Source of the DNA: CBDESN01 sp965242495
GTDB lineage: Bacteria > Pseudomonadota > Alphaproteobacteria > MPNO01
Assembly (NCBI GenBank): GCA_965242495.1
Contig: OZ251446.1
Span: forward strand, 2,976,001 to 3,040,000
Length of the DNA: 64,000 nucleotides
Reading direction: 5' to 3'
Shown: positions 38,047 to 45,932 of the stretch, piece after piece
Layout of the letters: each line of letters starts with the position of its first letter
Position numbering within the stretch: the stretch's first letter is position 1
Translations under genes and position numbers: made by a program
The notes under the pieces: model-generated
Told to the model about the DNA's origin: nothing
The model's input: the letters and a program-made list of their open reading frames with translations, nothing else
Database searches by the model: none

Positions 38047-39128
38047 GCGCGGGCTTGGTCGCCGCCGGGCCCGGCCGCCCGCTCCACGAGGCGGTCCAGA
38101 TCGCGCGTCGGAATGCCCAACAGCTCCGCCCCCCTGGCGTCCGAGACCGCGCCTTCCGCCACGGCGCGGAGGCACAGCCGCTCGAAGCGCCCGGGCGTTT
38201 CCCCCTTCATGGCGTAGGGTTCTTCGTATGGCGGGCTGCGCCAGCCGCGGCGGTCGAACTCGTCGAACAGCCGCCGGAACAGGGCCGGGCCGAAGATGCT
38301 CAGCTCCTTGCAGCGATAGGTCAGCGCCTGCGCGCTCACGCCGAACAACCGCTTGAGCGCGAAGAGCTCGCCCCGGCCGATCGACTTGCGGCGCTCGCCG
38401 ATCTCCGCCCGCAGCTTCTCCGCCGGCATCAGGAACGCGCCGGCGAAGCGATGCGCCGCCTTCTCGCCGTCGATCTTCGGGGCGGGGTCCAGGACCGTGT
38501 GACCGAGTTCATGCGCCGCGGTGAAGCGCTGCCGCTCGCCCCAACCGGCCTCGTTCACGACGATTACCGGCGCGGTTCGCCCGTCTTCGAGCCGCGCCCG
38601 CGCCGCCAGCCCGTCGACGCCCGGCAGGTCCGTCGACAGGAATTTGACGCCGTGCCCTTCCAGCAGCTCCGCCAGGTTCGGGATCGGGTCGGCGCCCAAC
38701 CCCCAATGGCTGCGCAGCCCGCGCGCCGCGTGTTCGGCCTCGTCGAGGTCGCGCCGCACCGGCCAGGGAGCCTCCCCCGGCTCGTCCCAGGCCGCGCCCG
38801 GGAGGCCGAGAAGCTCCTCGACCGCGAGATAGCGCTCCAGCATACGAAGGACCTTGGCTTCGACCCGCGCCTCCTCGCGCCGGCCGGTGCGCCGCTTCTT
38901 ACGGAACTCGACCGCCTCCAGAACCAGCTCCCGCTCGCCGGCGAGGTAATCGACCGATACGCCGAGCGCGCCGGCGAGCGCGATGAGGACGCCCGAACTC
39001 GGCGTCGCCGCGCCGCGCTCGTACTTGCTGATCGCCTGCGCCGTCACCCGGCGGCCGATCCGGGCTTCGAGAGCGCGGAGGGACAGACCGGCGGCGGCGC
39101 GCGACATCCTGATGCGTCGACCGATCAT
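38043..39128 (-). CDS. XRE-family regulator with ImmA/IrrE metallopeptidase domain
   Basis: A 361-residue fusion. An XRE helix-turn-helix occupies about 2-60 (ALEARIGRRVTAQAISKYERG), and an ImmA/IrrE zinc-peptidase domain carries HELGH at 206-210. Proteins of this design repress their own operon and are destroyed or activated on stress. The ATG at 39128 follows a GGCGGAG site and lies just downstream of a clear promoter/operator. It overlaps the PIN-like gene by four bases, forming a two-gene toxin-antitoxin-like unit. Confidence 0.85.
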   Translation of the reverse strand: MIGRRIRMSRAAAGLSLRALEARIGRRVTAQAISKYERGAATPSSGVLIALAGALGVSVDYLAGERELVLEAVEFRKKRRTGRREEARVEAKVLRMLERYLAVEELLGLPGAAWDEPGEAPWPVRRDLDEAEHAARGLRSHWGLGADPIPNLAELLEGHGVKFLSTDLPGVDGLAARARLEDGRTAPVIVVNEAGWGERQRFTAAHELGHTVLDPAPKIDGEKAAHRFAGAFLMPAEKLRAEIGERRKSIGRGELFALKRLFGVSAQALTYRCKELSIFGPALFRRLFDEFDRRGWRSPPYEEPYAMKGETPGRFERLCLRAVAEGAVSDARGAELLGIPTRDLDRLVERAAGPGGDQARA

Positions 39129-39149
39129 GACTCCGCCCTCCCCTATCCG

Positions 39150-39185
39150 GTTGACAAAATAGAGCAAATAATTGGTGTTGTCAAC
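39150..39185 (-). promoter_or_regulatory. Promoter and palindromic operator of the XRE-ImmA/PIN unit
   Basis: On the minus strand TTGACA (39184-39179) is followed after 17 bp by TATTTT (39161-39156), a good sigma-70 promoter 28 bp before the regulator's start. The same block is bounded by an 8-bp perfect inverted repeat, GTTGACAA (39150-39157) and TTGTCAAC (39178-39185), that overlaps both boxes and is the probable autoregulatory operator. Confidence 0.65.
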
Positions 39186-39312
39186 CCATAAATGGCGAGG
39201 TCGCGCCGCGGGCCTGATCGGCGATGGCCTCGCCGGGCGGGCGGCCGAAAAAAGGTTTACATGCGGCGGCGGGGGTATTATGTATATGTTCGTCTTATGT
39301 TCCGATAGCGCC

Positions 39313-40200
39313 ATGTCGAGCACGACAGCGATCGAATGGACGAACGCCACCTGGAACCCGGTCACCGGCTGCACCAGGATCGGCGCGGGCTGCGACCGCT
39401 GCTACGCCGAGCGGTTCGCGGAGCGCTTCCGCGGCGTCGCCGGCCATCCGTTCGAGCGCGGCTTCGACCTCCAGACCCGGCCGGAGCGCCTGCGTCAGCC
39501 GCTGTCCTGGCGGCGTCCGCGCATGATCTTCGTCAACTCGATGGGCGATCTGTTCCACAAGGGCGTGCGGCGCGCCTACGTGGACGACGTCTTCGGCGTG
39601 ATGGAGCGCGCCGACTGGCGCGTCTTCCAGCTGCTCACCAAGCGCTCGTCGCGGATGCGGGATTACGTCAACGCCCGTTACCGCCGCCGCCCGGCGCCCG
39701 CCCATGTCTGGATGGGGGTGTCGATCGAGGACGAGACGAAACTCGCCAGGGCGCGGCATCTCCGGGATACGGCGGCCGTGCGCTTCCTCTCGCTGGAGCC
39801 TTTGCTCGGCCCGCTCCGCGACCTCGACCTCGACGGCGTCCATTGGGCGATCGTGGGCGGCGAGTCAGGCCCCGGCGCCCGGCCCATGCGCCCGGATTGG
39901 GCGCGCGGCGTCAGGGATCTCTGCGTGGCCCGCGCCGTCCCATTCTTCTTCAAGCAATGGGGTGGGATCAGGCCCAAAACCGGCGGGCGCCTGCTGGACG
40001 GCCGCAAGTGGAGCCAGTGGCCCGGCATGTCCGATGCCGTCTGGCCGGACGTGTTGAACGAGCCTCATGGCCGGAGCGAGACGGCGTTCGACGGACCGGA
40101 CGGCGGCCGGAATGGAGACGGGCGCGGGTGCGAAGAACCGCGTCGCGAACGAGATGAGCGCCGCGGAGTTGTCAACGTCGCTGATCATGATACCTTGTGA
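39313..40200 (+). CDS. DUF5131 (phage Gp37/Gp68-like) protein
   Basis: A 295-residue protein of the DUF5131 family, found in phages and bacterial mobile regions. It starts at the family N-terminus MSSTTAIEWTNATWNPVTGC (ATG 39313; earlier in-frame starts add unrelated residues). Cysteines in TGCTRIGAGCDRCYAE (about 18-33) suggest an iron-sulfur, radical-SAM-like centre. The last 45 residues after WPDVLNEP are unlike the family. That tail begins GRSETAFDGPDG, nearly the same as the start of the Cas13a gene 2.3 kb downstream (see findings). Function is unknown. Confidence 0.8.
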   Translation: MSSTTAIEWTNATWNPVTGCTRIGAGCDRCYAERFAERFRGVAGHPFERGFDLQTRPERLRQPLSWRRPRMIFVNSMGDLFHKGVRRAYVDDVFGVMERADWRVFQLLTKRSSRMRDYVNARYRRRPAPAHVWMGVSIEDETKLARARHLRDTAAVRFLSLEPLLGPLRDLDLDGVHWAIVGGESGPGARPMRPDWARGVRDLCVARAVPFFFKQWGGIRPKTGGRLLDGRKWSQWPGMSDAVWPDVLNEPHGRSETAFDGPDGGRNGDGRGCEEPRRERDERRGVVNVADHDTL

Positions 40201-40373
40201 GGGTTCGTCGGGCGGCGTGGATGGGGAAGGACACGGTCTGCATGGACGACGTGGTCGCCTGCTCAAGTCGGCGAGTATTTTCGCAGATCAGACGTGCGCC
40301 GGCGGTGTGCGGATTATGACGGGCAAGCGCCTCTGCCGCGTCGACTGGATCGTATAGCAAGGGAGTGGCAGCG

Positions 40374-40838
40374 ATGAAACACGATGCGCGGACCATCGCA
40401 AACAGCTTGATCGAGAGGGGCGTTGAGGCAGGCTCCTATCTCACACCTCTGGAAATCATCAAGCTGGTGTATTTTTGCCACGGATGGATGCTCGGGTTGT
40501 ATCGGCGTCCTCTGATCGAACAGAATGTTCAGGCATGGCGCTATGGCCCTGTCGTGGCCGACGTATACCATTGCCTGAAGAAGCATGGGGGGGATCCTGT
40601 CGCAAATCCCATTCAGTTCAGCAGATCCATGCCGCAGGAAGATTTTGATGAATTCGAATCTGATTTGGTTCGTCAGGTCTACGATGTCTATGGGCATCTG
40701 GGCGGCATAACCCTGTCGCGGTTGACGCACGCTCCGGGCACGCCATGGCACACAGTGTGGCGCAGCGAGGGGAAGAATTCGACGATCCCGAATGCCTTGA
40801 TCCAAGATCACTATGCGGCGAAGGCGCGGAGCTCGTGA
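40374..40838 (+). CDS. Panacea-domain (SocA-like) antitoxin
   Basis: A 154-residue protein with the Panacea/SocA pattern: LTPLEIIKLVYFCHGWMLG (about 23-41), then QAWRYGPVVADVYH (about 57-70). Panacea proteins are antitoxins in many toxin-antitoxin pairs and can neutralise unrelated toxins. The ATG at 40374 was chosen because AAGGGAG lies nine bases upstream; a GTG at 40365 sits on top of that site. It overlaps the next gene by four bases (GTGA), the usual layout for such pairs. The GC content is below that of the flanking genes. Confidence 0.85.
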   Translation: MKHDARTIANSLIERGVEAGSYLTPLEIIKLVYFCHGWMLGLYRRPLIEQNVQAWRYGPVVADVYHCLKKHGGDPVANPIQFSRSMPQEDFDEFESDLVRQVYDVYGHLGGITLSRLTHAPGTPWHTVWRSEGKNSTIPNALIQDHYAAKARSS

Positions 40839-41215
40839 CCCAAACACAACCTCAGTCCGGCGCCAAAAAAGTTCCCGGACTCAAGCCAGATGATCTGAAA
40901 TCGCAGTCGGATGACACGAAAAGTATAGAAGAGGCGAGAAGACTCGAAGAACGTTCGGATATTGAACACGAAGAATGGACCAACAAATTTCGGCGTAATG
41001 AAAGGCTTCGTGATCTTTTTTGGCATGGGATACAGCGGCTGGTCTGGGCCATAATCATGGTGACTGTCGTTACGGTTTTTGTGGTTGCATGGCATCATTT
41101 GACGCCCGAAAATTGGCGTTGGTTAACGAACAGTCAACTTGCCGATCTCAGGACTTTTCTTTTCAGTGGAGCTGTCATAAGCGCAGTTATGAGTCATGTG
41201 CAGAGAAACTTGTAG
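40835..41215 (+). CDS. Small membrane protein, putative toxin of the Panacea pair
   Basis: A 126-residue protein with a charged N-terminal half (many Lys, Asp and Glu; about 1-60) and one strong transmembrane helix (LVWAIIMVTVVTVFVVAWHHL, about 69-89), with a weaker second hydrophobic segment near the C-terminus (LFSGAVISAVMS). The GTG start at 40835 overlaps the Panacea antitoxin stop. By genetic arrangement it should be the toxin, perhaps acting on the membrane. I do not recognise the family and toxicity is inferred. Confidence 0.65.
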   Translation: MTQTQPQSGAKKVPGLKPDDLKSQSDDTKSIEEARRLEERSDIEHEEWTNKFRRNERLRDLFWHGIQRLVWAIIMVTVVTVFVVAWHHLTPENWRWLTNSQLADLRTFLFSGAVISAVMSHVQRNL

Positions 41216-41484
41216 ATATGAGGAGGAAGGTTGGCGCAGAGCGCGAAGACTGGAAGACGACAATAAGTACGATGTTCTAATCTTTAAATCCAATCGGCAT
41301 TGTCAACTATGGAGGATCGCATTACAGGGACGCTTGACGGTCCGCGGTAAGGGGTAGCTCCCGCCTCCGGTCGGCGGCGGCGAACGCGGGGCCGACCCTG
41401 GCGCTGCGGTGCTACCGCCAGAGTCCCGCCGATGGGATCGGCGGTCGACGGAGGTTCTCCGTCCGGTCCGCTGCCGTTACGGTT

Positions 41485-41853
41485 TCACGCTTCGCGGACG
41501 GCCGAATCGCAGGCCAAGCCGTCGAGGACGAACCCGTCGTCGGGCAGAAATTCTTGACCCTCGAGTGAACCGTCCTGCCGCATGAGCCGCAGCGGTTGTT
41601 GGAAATCGTCCCCGACATGCGCGAAATACCACCCGTCTTCGCCCGCCTCCAGCAACAGCGTCCTGAGATCCAGGTCGCCGGATCGAAACTGGCGGAGCCG
41701 TTCGGGGGCGACGCCCGTCACCAGATAGCGGTCCGCATCGTCGACGGCATCCACCATCACGCCGACATAGTGACCGCCGATCGGGTCGCGACCCTCGAAG
41801 ACCTGAACCCCATCGTAATAGACGAGGGTAGCCGTATGTCGGACCGATCTCAT
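41485..41853 (-). CDS. Hypothetical protein, second gene of a two-gene unit
   Basis: A 122-residue soluble protein rich in acidic residues, starting MRSVRHTATLVYYDGVQVFEG and containing GGHYVGVMVDAVDDADRYLVTGVAPERLRQFRSGDLDLRTLLLE (about 26-69). This YYDG...R-x-L-x-x-LRSG-type layout occurs in uncharacterised bacterial proteins near defence genes, but I cannot name the family with certainty. Its ATG overlaps the stop of the preceding gene by four bases, so they are co-translated. The unit is transcribed away from cas13a. Confidence 0.65.
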   Translation of the reverse strand: MRSVRHTATLVYYDGVQVFEGRDPIGGHYVGVMVDAVDDADRYLVTGVAPERLRQFRSGDLDLRTLLLEAGEDGWYFAHVGDDFQQPLRLMRQDGSLEGQEFLPDDGFVLDGLACDSAVREA

Positions 41854-42281
41854 CCCGATTCCAGAGAGCAGTTCGCGATGATGTCGAAATCGGCGAAGGG
41901 CCGCCACGTATGATGCGCCCCCCTCCCCGTCTTCTGGATGCGTCCGGCGCCGGCGCCCAGTCGGACGCGGCAGATGCGTTTTCCCCTCTGCGCCGGGAGC
42001 TTCATCGCCTTCGCGGAGTCGTCCCGGTCGCCATGCACCGATAGCCCGCGCGCCCGGCATTCGGCGCCGTCGCGAAACGGGCGGTTCGGATTCTCGGCGT
42101 ATTGCGACCTGAAATCGTCGTCCGTAGGCGGGCGATTGCGCACCAGGCGGAAGACGATTCGCGGCTCCGACACGTCTTCCGCTCCCTCCGGCGGGCATCC
42201 ATCGGGAAGAGGCTCACGATACCTCATGAGAAAGCCAGCATACTCATGCGGCGGGTTTCCCTCAATCCCCGAATCGCGCAT
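41850..42281 (-). CDS. Hypothetical protein, first gene of a two-gene unit divergent from cas13a
   Basis: A 143-residue basic protein. The ATG at 42281 was chosen; it gives MRDSGIEGNPP and leaves a 64-bp divergent promoter region before cas13a. Conserved-looking segments are IVFRLVRNRPPTDDDFRSQYAENP (about 42-65) and the C-terminal HHTWRPFADFDIIANCSLE. It overlaps the next gene by ATGA. No function is known to me. Its position makes shared regulation with cas13a possible. Confidence 0.6.
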   Translation of the reverse strand: MRDSGIEGNPPHEYAGFLMRYREPLPDGCPPEGAEDVSEPRIVFRLVRNRPPTDDDFRSQYAENPNRPFRDGAECRARGLSVHGDRDDSAKAMKLPAQRGKRICRVRLGAGAGRIQKTGRGAHHTWRPFADFDIIANCSLESG

Positions 42282-42345
42282 CTTGCCGGCGGGCGGTCGG
42301 CGACCTACATGCAATGCCTCCCCTCGTGACCGGAGGCGCGCCCCG

Positions 42346-45300
42346 ATGCTGATCGTCAAGCCCTATGGGCGGAGCGAGACGACGTTCGACGGGCCGGACG
42401 GCCTGCGGCGGCGGATTCGCCGGAAGGACGAGCGCGGCCTCCCGGCCGACGACCTTGCCGATATGGCTCCGTTCGCGGAGAGCCATCCCGCGCTCGTCAT
42501 CGCGCAGTGGATCTCCGCCATCGACAAGATCGCGGCCAAGCCCGGGCCCGGCAAGAACAAGAAGCCGACGCCGGAGCAGCGGGGCCTGCGCGAGACCCTC
42601 GGCCGGGCCGCCTTCGAGTTCCTGACGGCGGAGAAGCTTCTCGACCCTTCCCTCGAACGCCAATGGTGGCGGAAGGTCCACCCCTATGGCGAGGACGTCG
42701 ACGCCAAGGCGCCCGGCCGGGAGAAGGGGCGCTGGTGCGCGCGTTTCGCCGACGGGAAGAAGCCGGGCGACGTCGACGCTGCGGCCGCCGAAGCCATCGT
42801 CCGTAAGATACGGGAGCATCTATACGTCGCCGAATACCGGATCGGCGGCGGTCGCCCGGACAAGCGGCAAGGGTTGATCGCGGCCAGGGCCGAAAGCATC
42901 GCCGCCGGCGTGGCCTCGTTGCCGGCCGGGTTCCCCGACGAGGAACGCCTTTGGTCCGAACGGGACGAGAAGGATTACGCGGCGGCCGGCGACGTCGCGG
43001 GCTGCATCCACCGGAAGGCCGAGGAGAAGCAGGCCAAGGAGAAAGAGCGCGGGAGCCGCCGGTCCTCGTTCTCGATGCGCGACGCCGCCCCGGTCCTGTT
43101 CGACCAATACGGCCGGCTGTTCCGGGACGGCGACGGGAGCGTCCTCCCCGTCGCCAAAGCCCACGCGGCGCATCCCGCCCTGTTCGCGCTTCACGGCGCG
43201 GTCAAGGACGCCTACGCCCGCATCCTCAAGGACCATAGGAAGAAATCCCCGGCGCAGGTTCTCCCGGCGGACATGGCCGCCCTGTTCCGGCTGGTCGAAC
43301 GCAAGGCCGGCAACCGCGACCTCGCCGCCGTGCTGCGTCTGGGCAAGACGATCCATTACGAGGCCGCCTCGAGTCCCGGCGCCGACGCGCCGGGCGCCGC
43401 CGTGGAGAATTGGCCCGCCGACGTCGCGCGCAGCCGATACCGGACCAGCGAGGGGCAGTCCGAAATCAAGCGCAACGAGGCTTTCGTGCGCGTGTGGCGG
43501 AACACGGCGGCGCTGGCCGCGCGGACGGCGAAGGACTGGGCGGACCCGCGCGGGGAGATCGAACGCGGCGACATTTTGCTGAAGATCAAACAAGCGACCG
43601 GCGACGGTTTCCGCGCGGACGACTATCGCGCCAAGCCGCCGCTCCTGTTCGGCGACCGCGCCGGCCCGTTCATGGACGGCGACGACGCCTTCCGCCGGTC
43701 GGTTCTCCGTCTCGCCCTGAAGGGCTGGGCCGGTCTCCGCCATGCGTCCTTCCACTTCCAGGGCCGCGACGGCTTCGCCCGGGGATTGCGGCGCGGCGCG
43801 GAGGAGGGCGCGTCCGGCCCCGCCCTCGCCGCCGCGCGGCGCCTGCTGAAGCGCGACGCCGAGGAACGCGACGACCGGCTCGTCGCGACCCTCCGCGCCG
43901 CGCATGTGGAGCGCTACTTCGATCAAGGAAAGCTCGACATGCTCGTCCGCGCCGTCCTCGCCGGGGCGCCGCCGCAGTCGCCCATGCCGCGCTTCCGCCG
44001 CGTCCTCGCCCGGGCGGAAAACGCTTGGAGCAGGAAGCGTTATCGATTGCGTCTGCCGCCGCCCGACAACCGGACCGAACTGGAGAAACCCGGCCGCCGA
44101 TGCCGCTACGCCGTCGTCAGGGCGCTCTACGAGCGCGCCTTCCCCGCCTGGCTGGAGGAGCGCGACCACGAGGCGCTGAACGGATGGATCGAACGCGCGG
44201 CGAAGCGCGCGACCGAGGCGGCGCGGAAGATCAACGAGGACGAACACGCCGTCGCCAGGGCGGCCGGCCAGATCCGCCTCGGCGAACGGAAAACGGGCGA
44301 ACGGGAAAGGATCGCGCATTTCACCGACCGCCTCGCCGCCGCGACGGCGACGGAGCTCCGCGTCCAGCGCGGCTACGCCAGCGACGCGGAGCAGGCCCGC
44401 AAGCAGGCGAAATACATCGACGATCTGCGTTGCGACGTCGTGGCGCAGGCGTTCGAGGCTTGGCTGACGGAAGCCGGCCTGGCCTGGGCGCTGGACGACC
44501 TGGGCGATGGGCCGCTCCCGGAGCAGAAGCGCGGCGACCTGGAAGCCGCGCCGCGCCCGGCCGCGGGTCCGTCCGGGACGGATACCGAGGATTGGAAGGC
44601 CGCGCTTTACTTCCTCCTCCATCTCGCGCCGGTCGATGCGGTCAACCGCTTGCAACACCAGCTTCGCAAGTGGTCGGTCCTCGAAGGGGAGCCGTCGGCG
44701 GAAGCCGCAGCCATCGGACGGCTGCTCGATCTCTACGTCACCATGCACGACGCCAAGTTCGAGGGCGGCGAGGGCATGGCCGGGGCGAAGGCGCTCGTGG
44801 GGCTGTTCGACGACGAAGAGACCTTTTCCCGCGCCTGTCCCGCGCAGCCGGGAGAGGAAGACGGGCGCTACGTTCCCTGGCGGGGCCTGCGGGAGATCCT
44901 GCGCTTCGGCGACGTGCGGCCGCTGACGCCGATCTTCAAGGAACATCCCATCGTGGCCGGCCACCTGGACGAGTTGGACGCCTTCGAGAAGAAAGAGGAC
45001 GGCGGCTCGCGCATCGCGCGGCGGCAAGAGGAACGCGAACGCCTGCACGAGAAATGGACGAAGAAAAAGAAGGCGTTCTCCGCCGAGGACCGGTGCGCCT
45101 ACCGCGCCGCGTTGGCCGAGGTCGCCCGGCATCGGCGTCTCGCCGCCCACGTCCGCCTCGGCAATCATGCGCGGCTGCACCGCCTGCTGATGGCGGTTCT
45201 CGGGCGGCTGGTCGATTACGCCGGCCTGTGGGAGCGCGATCTCTATTTCGCGACCCTGGCGCTCGTGAACCTCCGGGGAAAGACGCCGGAGGACGTATTC

Positions 45301-45897
45301 TACGGCAAGGGCCTCGAACGCCTGAAGAAGGGCCGGATCGTCGACGCGCTCCGACGCCTCGAGAAGTCGACCGACGATGACGGCCGGGTGATTTTCGACC
45401 GGTTGAAGAGGCTGTTCGGCGACGACTTCCTGGACGGCAAGAACGGCGCCGCTTCCCTGCGCAACGACTTGGCGCATTTCAAGATGCTGCAAGGCAAGGC
45501 GGGGCCGCTCGACTTGACGAAGGCCGTCAACGACACGCGGCGGCTCATGCGATACGATCGCAAGTTGAAGAACGTGGTGTCCAAGTCGATCGTCGAACTG
45601 ATGGCGCGGGAAGGGCTCGATCTGACCTGGAAGATGGAGGCGCACCGGCTTACGGACGCCGAGGTCAAGGCGCGGCAGGCCGTTCACCTGGGCGACAAGA
45701 AGATCAAGGAAGACCTGCATGGGCAGGAATTCGTCGCGATGGCGGCGGCGCTGTTCGCCGGCAGGGCGCTGCCATCCGACGACGTCGTCGTTCTTTCCGT
45801 CGGCTGCGCCGACGAGACCGATTCCAGGACCGGAAAACGCCGGAATCGGGGAAAGAAACGGACGAGGACAACCGCTTCGCGACGGCGGAACGGATGA
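42346..45897 (+). CDS. cas13a: Cas13a (type VI-A CRISPR RNA-guided RNase)
   Basis: A 1,183-residue effector that should bind crRNA and cleave target and bystander RNA. Two HEPN active sites are intact: R465-H470 (RHASFH) and R1039-H1044 (RNDLAH), placed almost as in characterised Cas13a proteins. Regions around 667-695 (TATELRVQRGY, then ARKQAKYIDD), 750-780 (ALYFLLH, HQLRKW) and 941-964 (HRLLMAVLGRLVDYAG) strongly resemble Rhodobacter capsulatus Cas13a as I recall it, but the long C-terminal extension of that protein is absent and a basic tail replaces it. The ATG at 42346 follows GGAGG nine bases upstream; the frame is open earlier but not protein-like. A weak TTGCCG-17-TACATG promoter may lie at 42283-42311. 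The CRISPR array begins 35 bp after its stop. Confidence 0.95.
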   Translation: MLIVKPYGRSETTFDGPDGLRRRIRRKDERGLPADDLADMAPFAESHPALVIAQWISAIDKIAAKPGPGKNKKPTPEQRGLRETLGRAAFEFLTAEKLLDPSLERQWWRKVHPYGEDVDAKAPGREKGRWCARFADGKKPGDVDAAAAEAIVRKIREHLYVAEYRIGGGRPDKRQGLIAARAESIAAGVASLPAGFPDEERLWSERDEKDYAAAGDVAGCIHRKAEEKQAKEKERGSRRSSFSMRDAAPVLFDQYGRLFRDGDGSVLPVAKAHAAHPALFALHGAVKDAYARILKDHRKKSPAQVLPADMAALFRLVERKAGNRDLAAVLRLGKTIHYEAASSPGADAPGAAVENWPADVARSRYRTSEGQSEIKRNEAFVRVWRNTAALAARTAKDWADPRGEIERGDILLKIKQATGDGFRADDYRAKPPLLFGDRAGPFMDGDDAFRRSVLRLALKGWAGLRHASFHFQGRDGFARGLRRGAEEGASGPALAAARRLLKRDAEERDDRLVATLRAAHVERYFDQGKLDMLVRAVLAGAPPQSPMPRFRRVLARAENAWSRKRYRLRLPPPDNRTELEKPGRRCRYAVVRALYERAFPAWLEERDHEALNGWIERAAKRATEAARKINEDEHAVARAAGQIRLGERKTGERERIAHFTDRLAAATATELRVQRGYASDAEQARKQAKYIDDLRCDVVAQAFEAWLTEAGLAWALDDLGDGPLPEQKRGDLEAAPRPAAGPSGTDTEDWKAALYFLLHLAPVDAVNRLQHQLRKWSVLEGEPSAEAAAIGRLLDLYVTMHDAKFEGGEGMAGAKALVGLFDDEETFSRACPAQPGEEDGRYVPWRGLREILRFGDVRPLTPIFKEHPIVAGHLDELDAFEKKEDGGSRIARRQEERERLHEKWTKKKKAFSAEDRCAYRAALAEVARHRRLAAHVRLGNHARLHRLLMAVLGRLVDYAGLWERDLYFATLALVNLRGKTPEDVFYGKGLERLKKGRIVDALRRLEKSTDDDGRVIFDRLKRLFGDDFLDGKNGAASLRNDLAHFKMLQGKAGPLDLTKAVNDTRRLMRYDRKLKNVVSKSIVELMAREGLDLTWKMEAHRLTDAEVKARQAVHLGDKKIKEDLHGQEFVAMAAALFAGRALPSDDVVVLSVGCADETDSRTGKRRNRGKKRTRTTASRRRNG

Positions 45898-45932
45898 GTC
45901 CTTGCGCCGCGTTAGGGCTTTGTGGTACGGCT

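Noticed and set aside
41355..41420. tRNA-like hairpin (GGTAGC ... GCTACC)
   Set aside because: The stem is simple, no cloverleaf, anticodon loop or CCA-proximal T-loop pattern is present.
41938..42345. A longer Cas13a N-terminus using the upstream open frame
   Set aside because: The extra 136 residues are Arg/Ser-rich antisense of the neighbouring gene. A good ribosome site precedes the ATG at 42346 and the family N-terminus begins there.
42346..45897. Cas12 or Cas9 identity for the large effector
   Set aside because: No RuvC or HNH motifs are seen, both HEPN motifs are present, and the repeat hairpin is of the Cas13a type with no tracrRNA-like anti-repeat.
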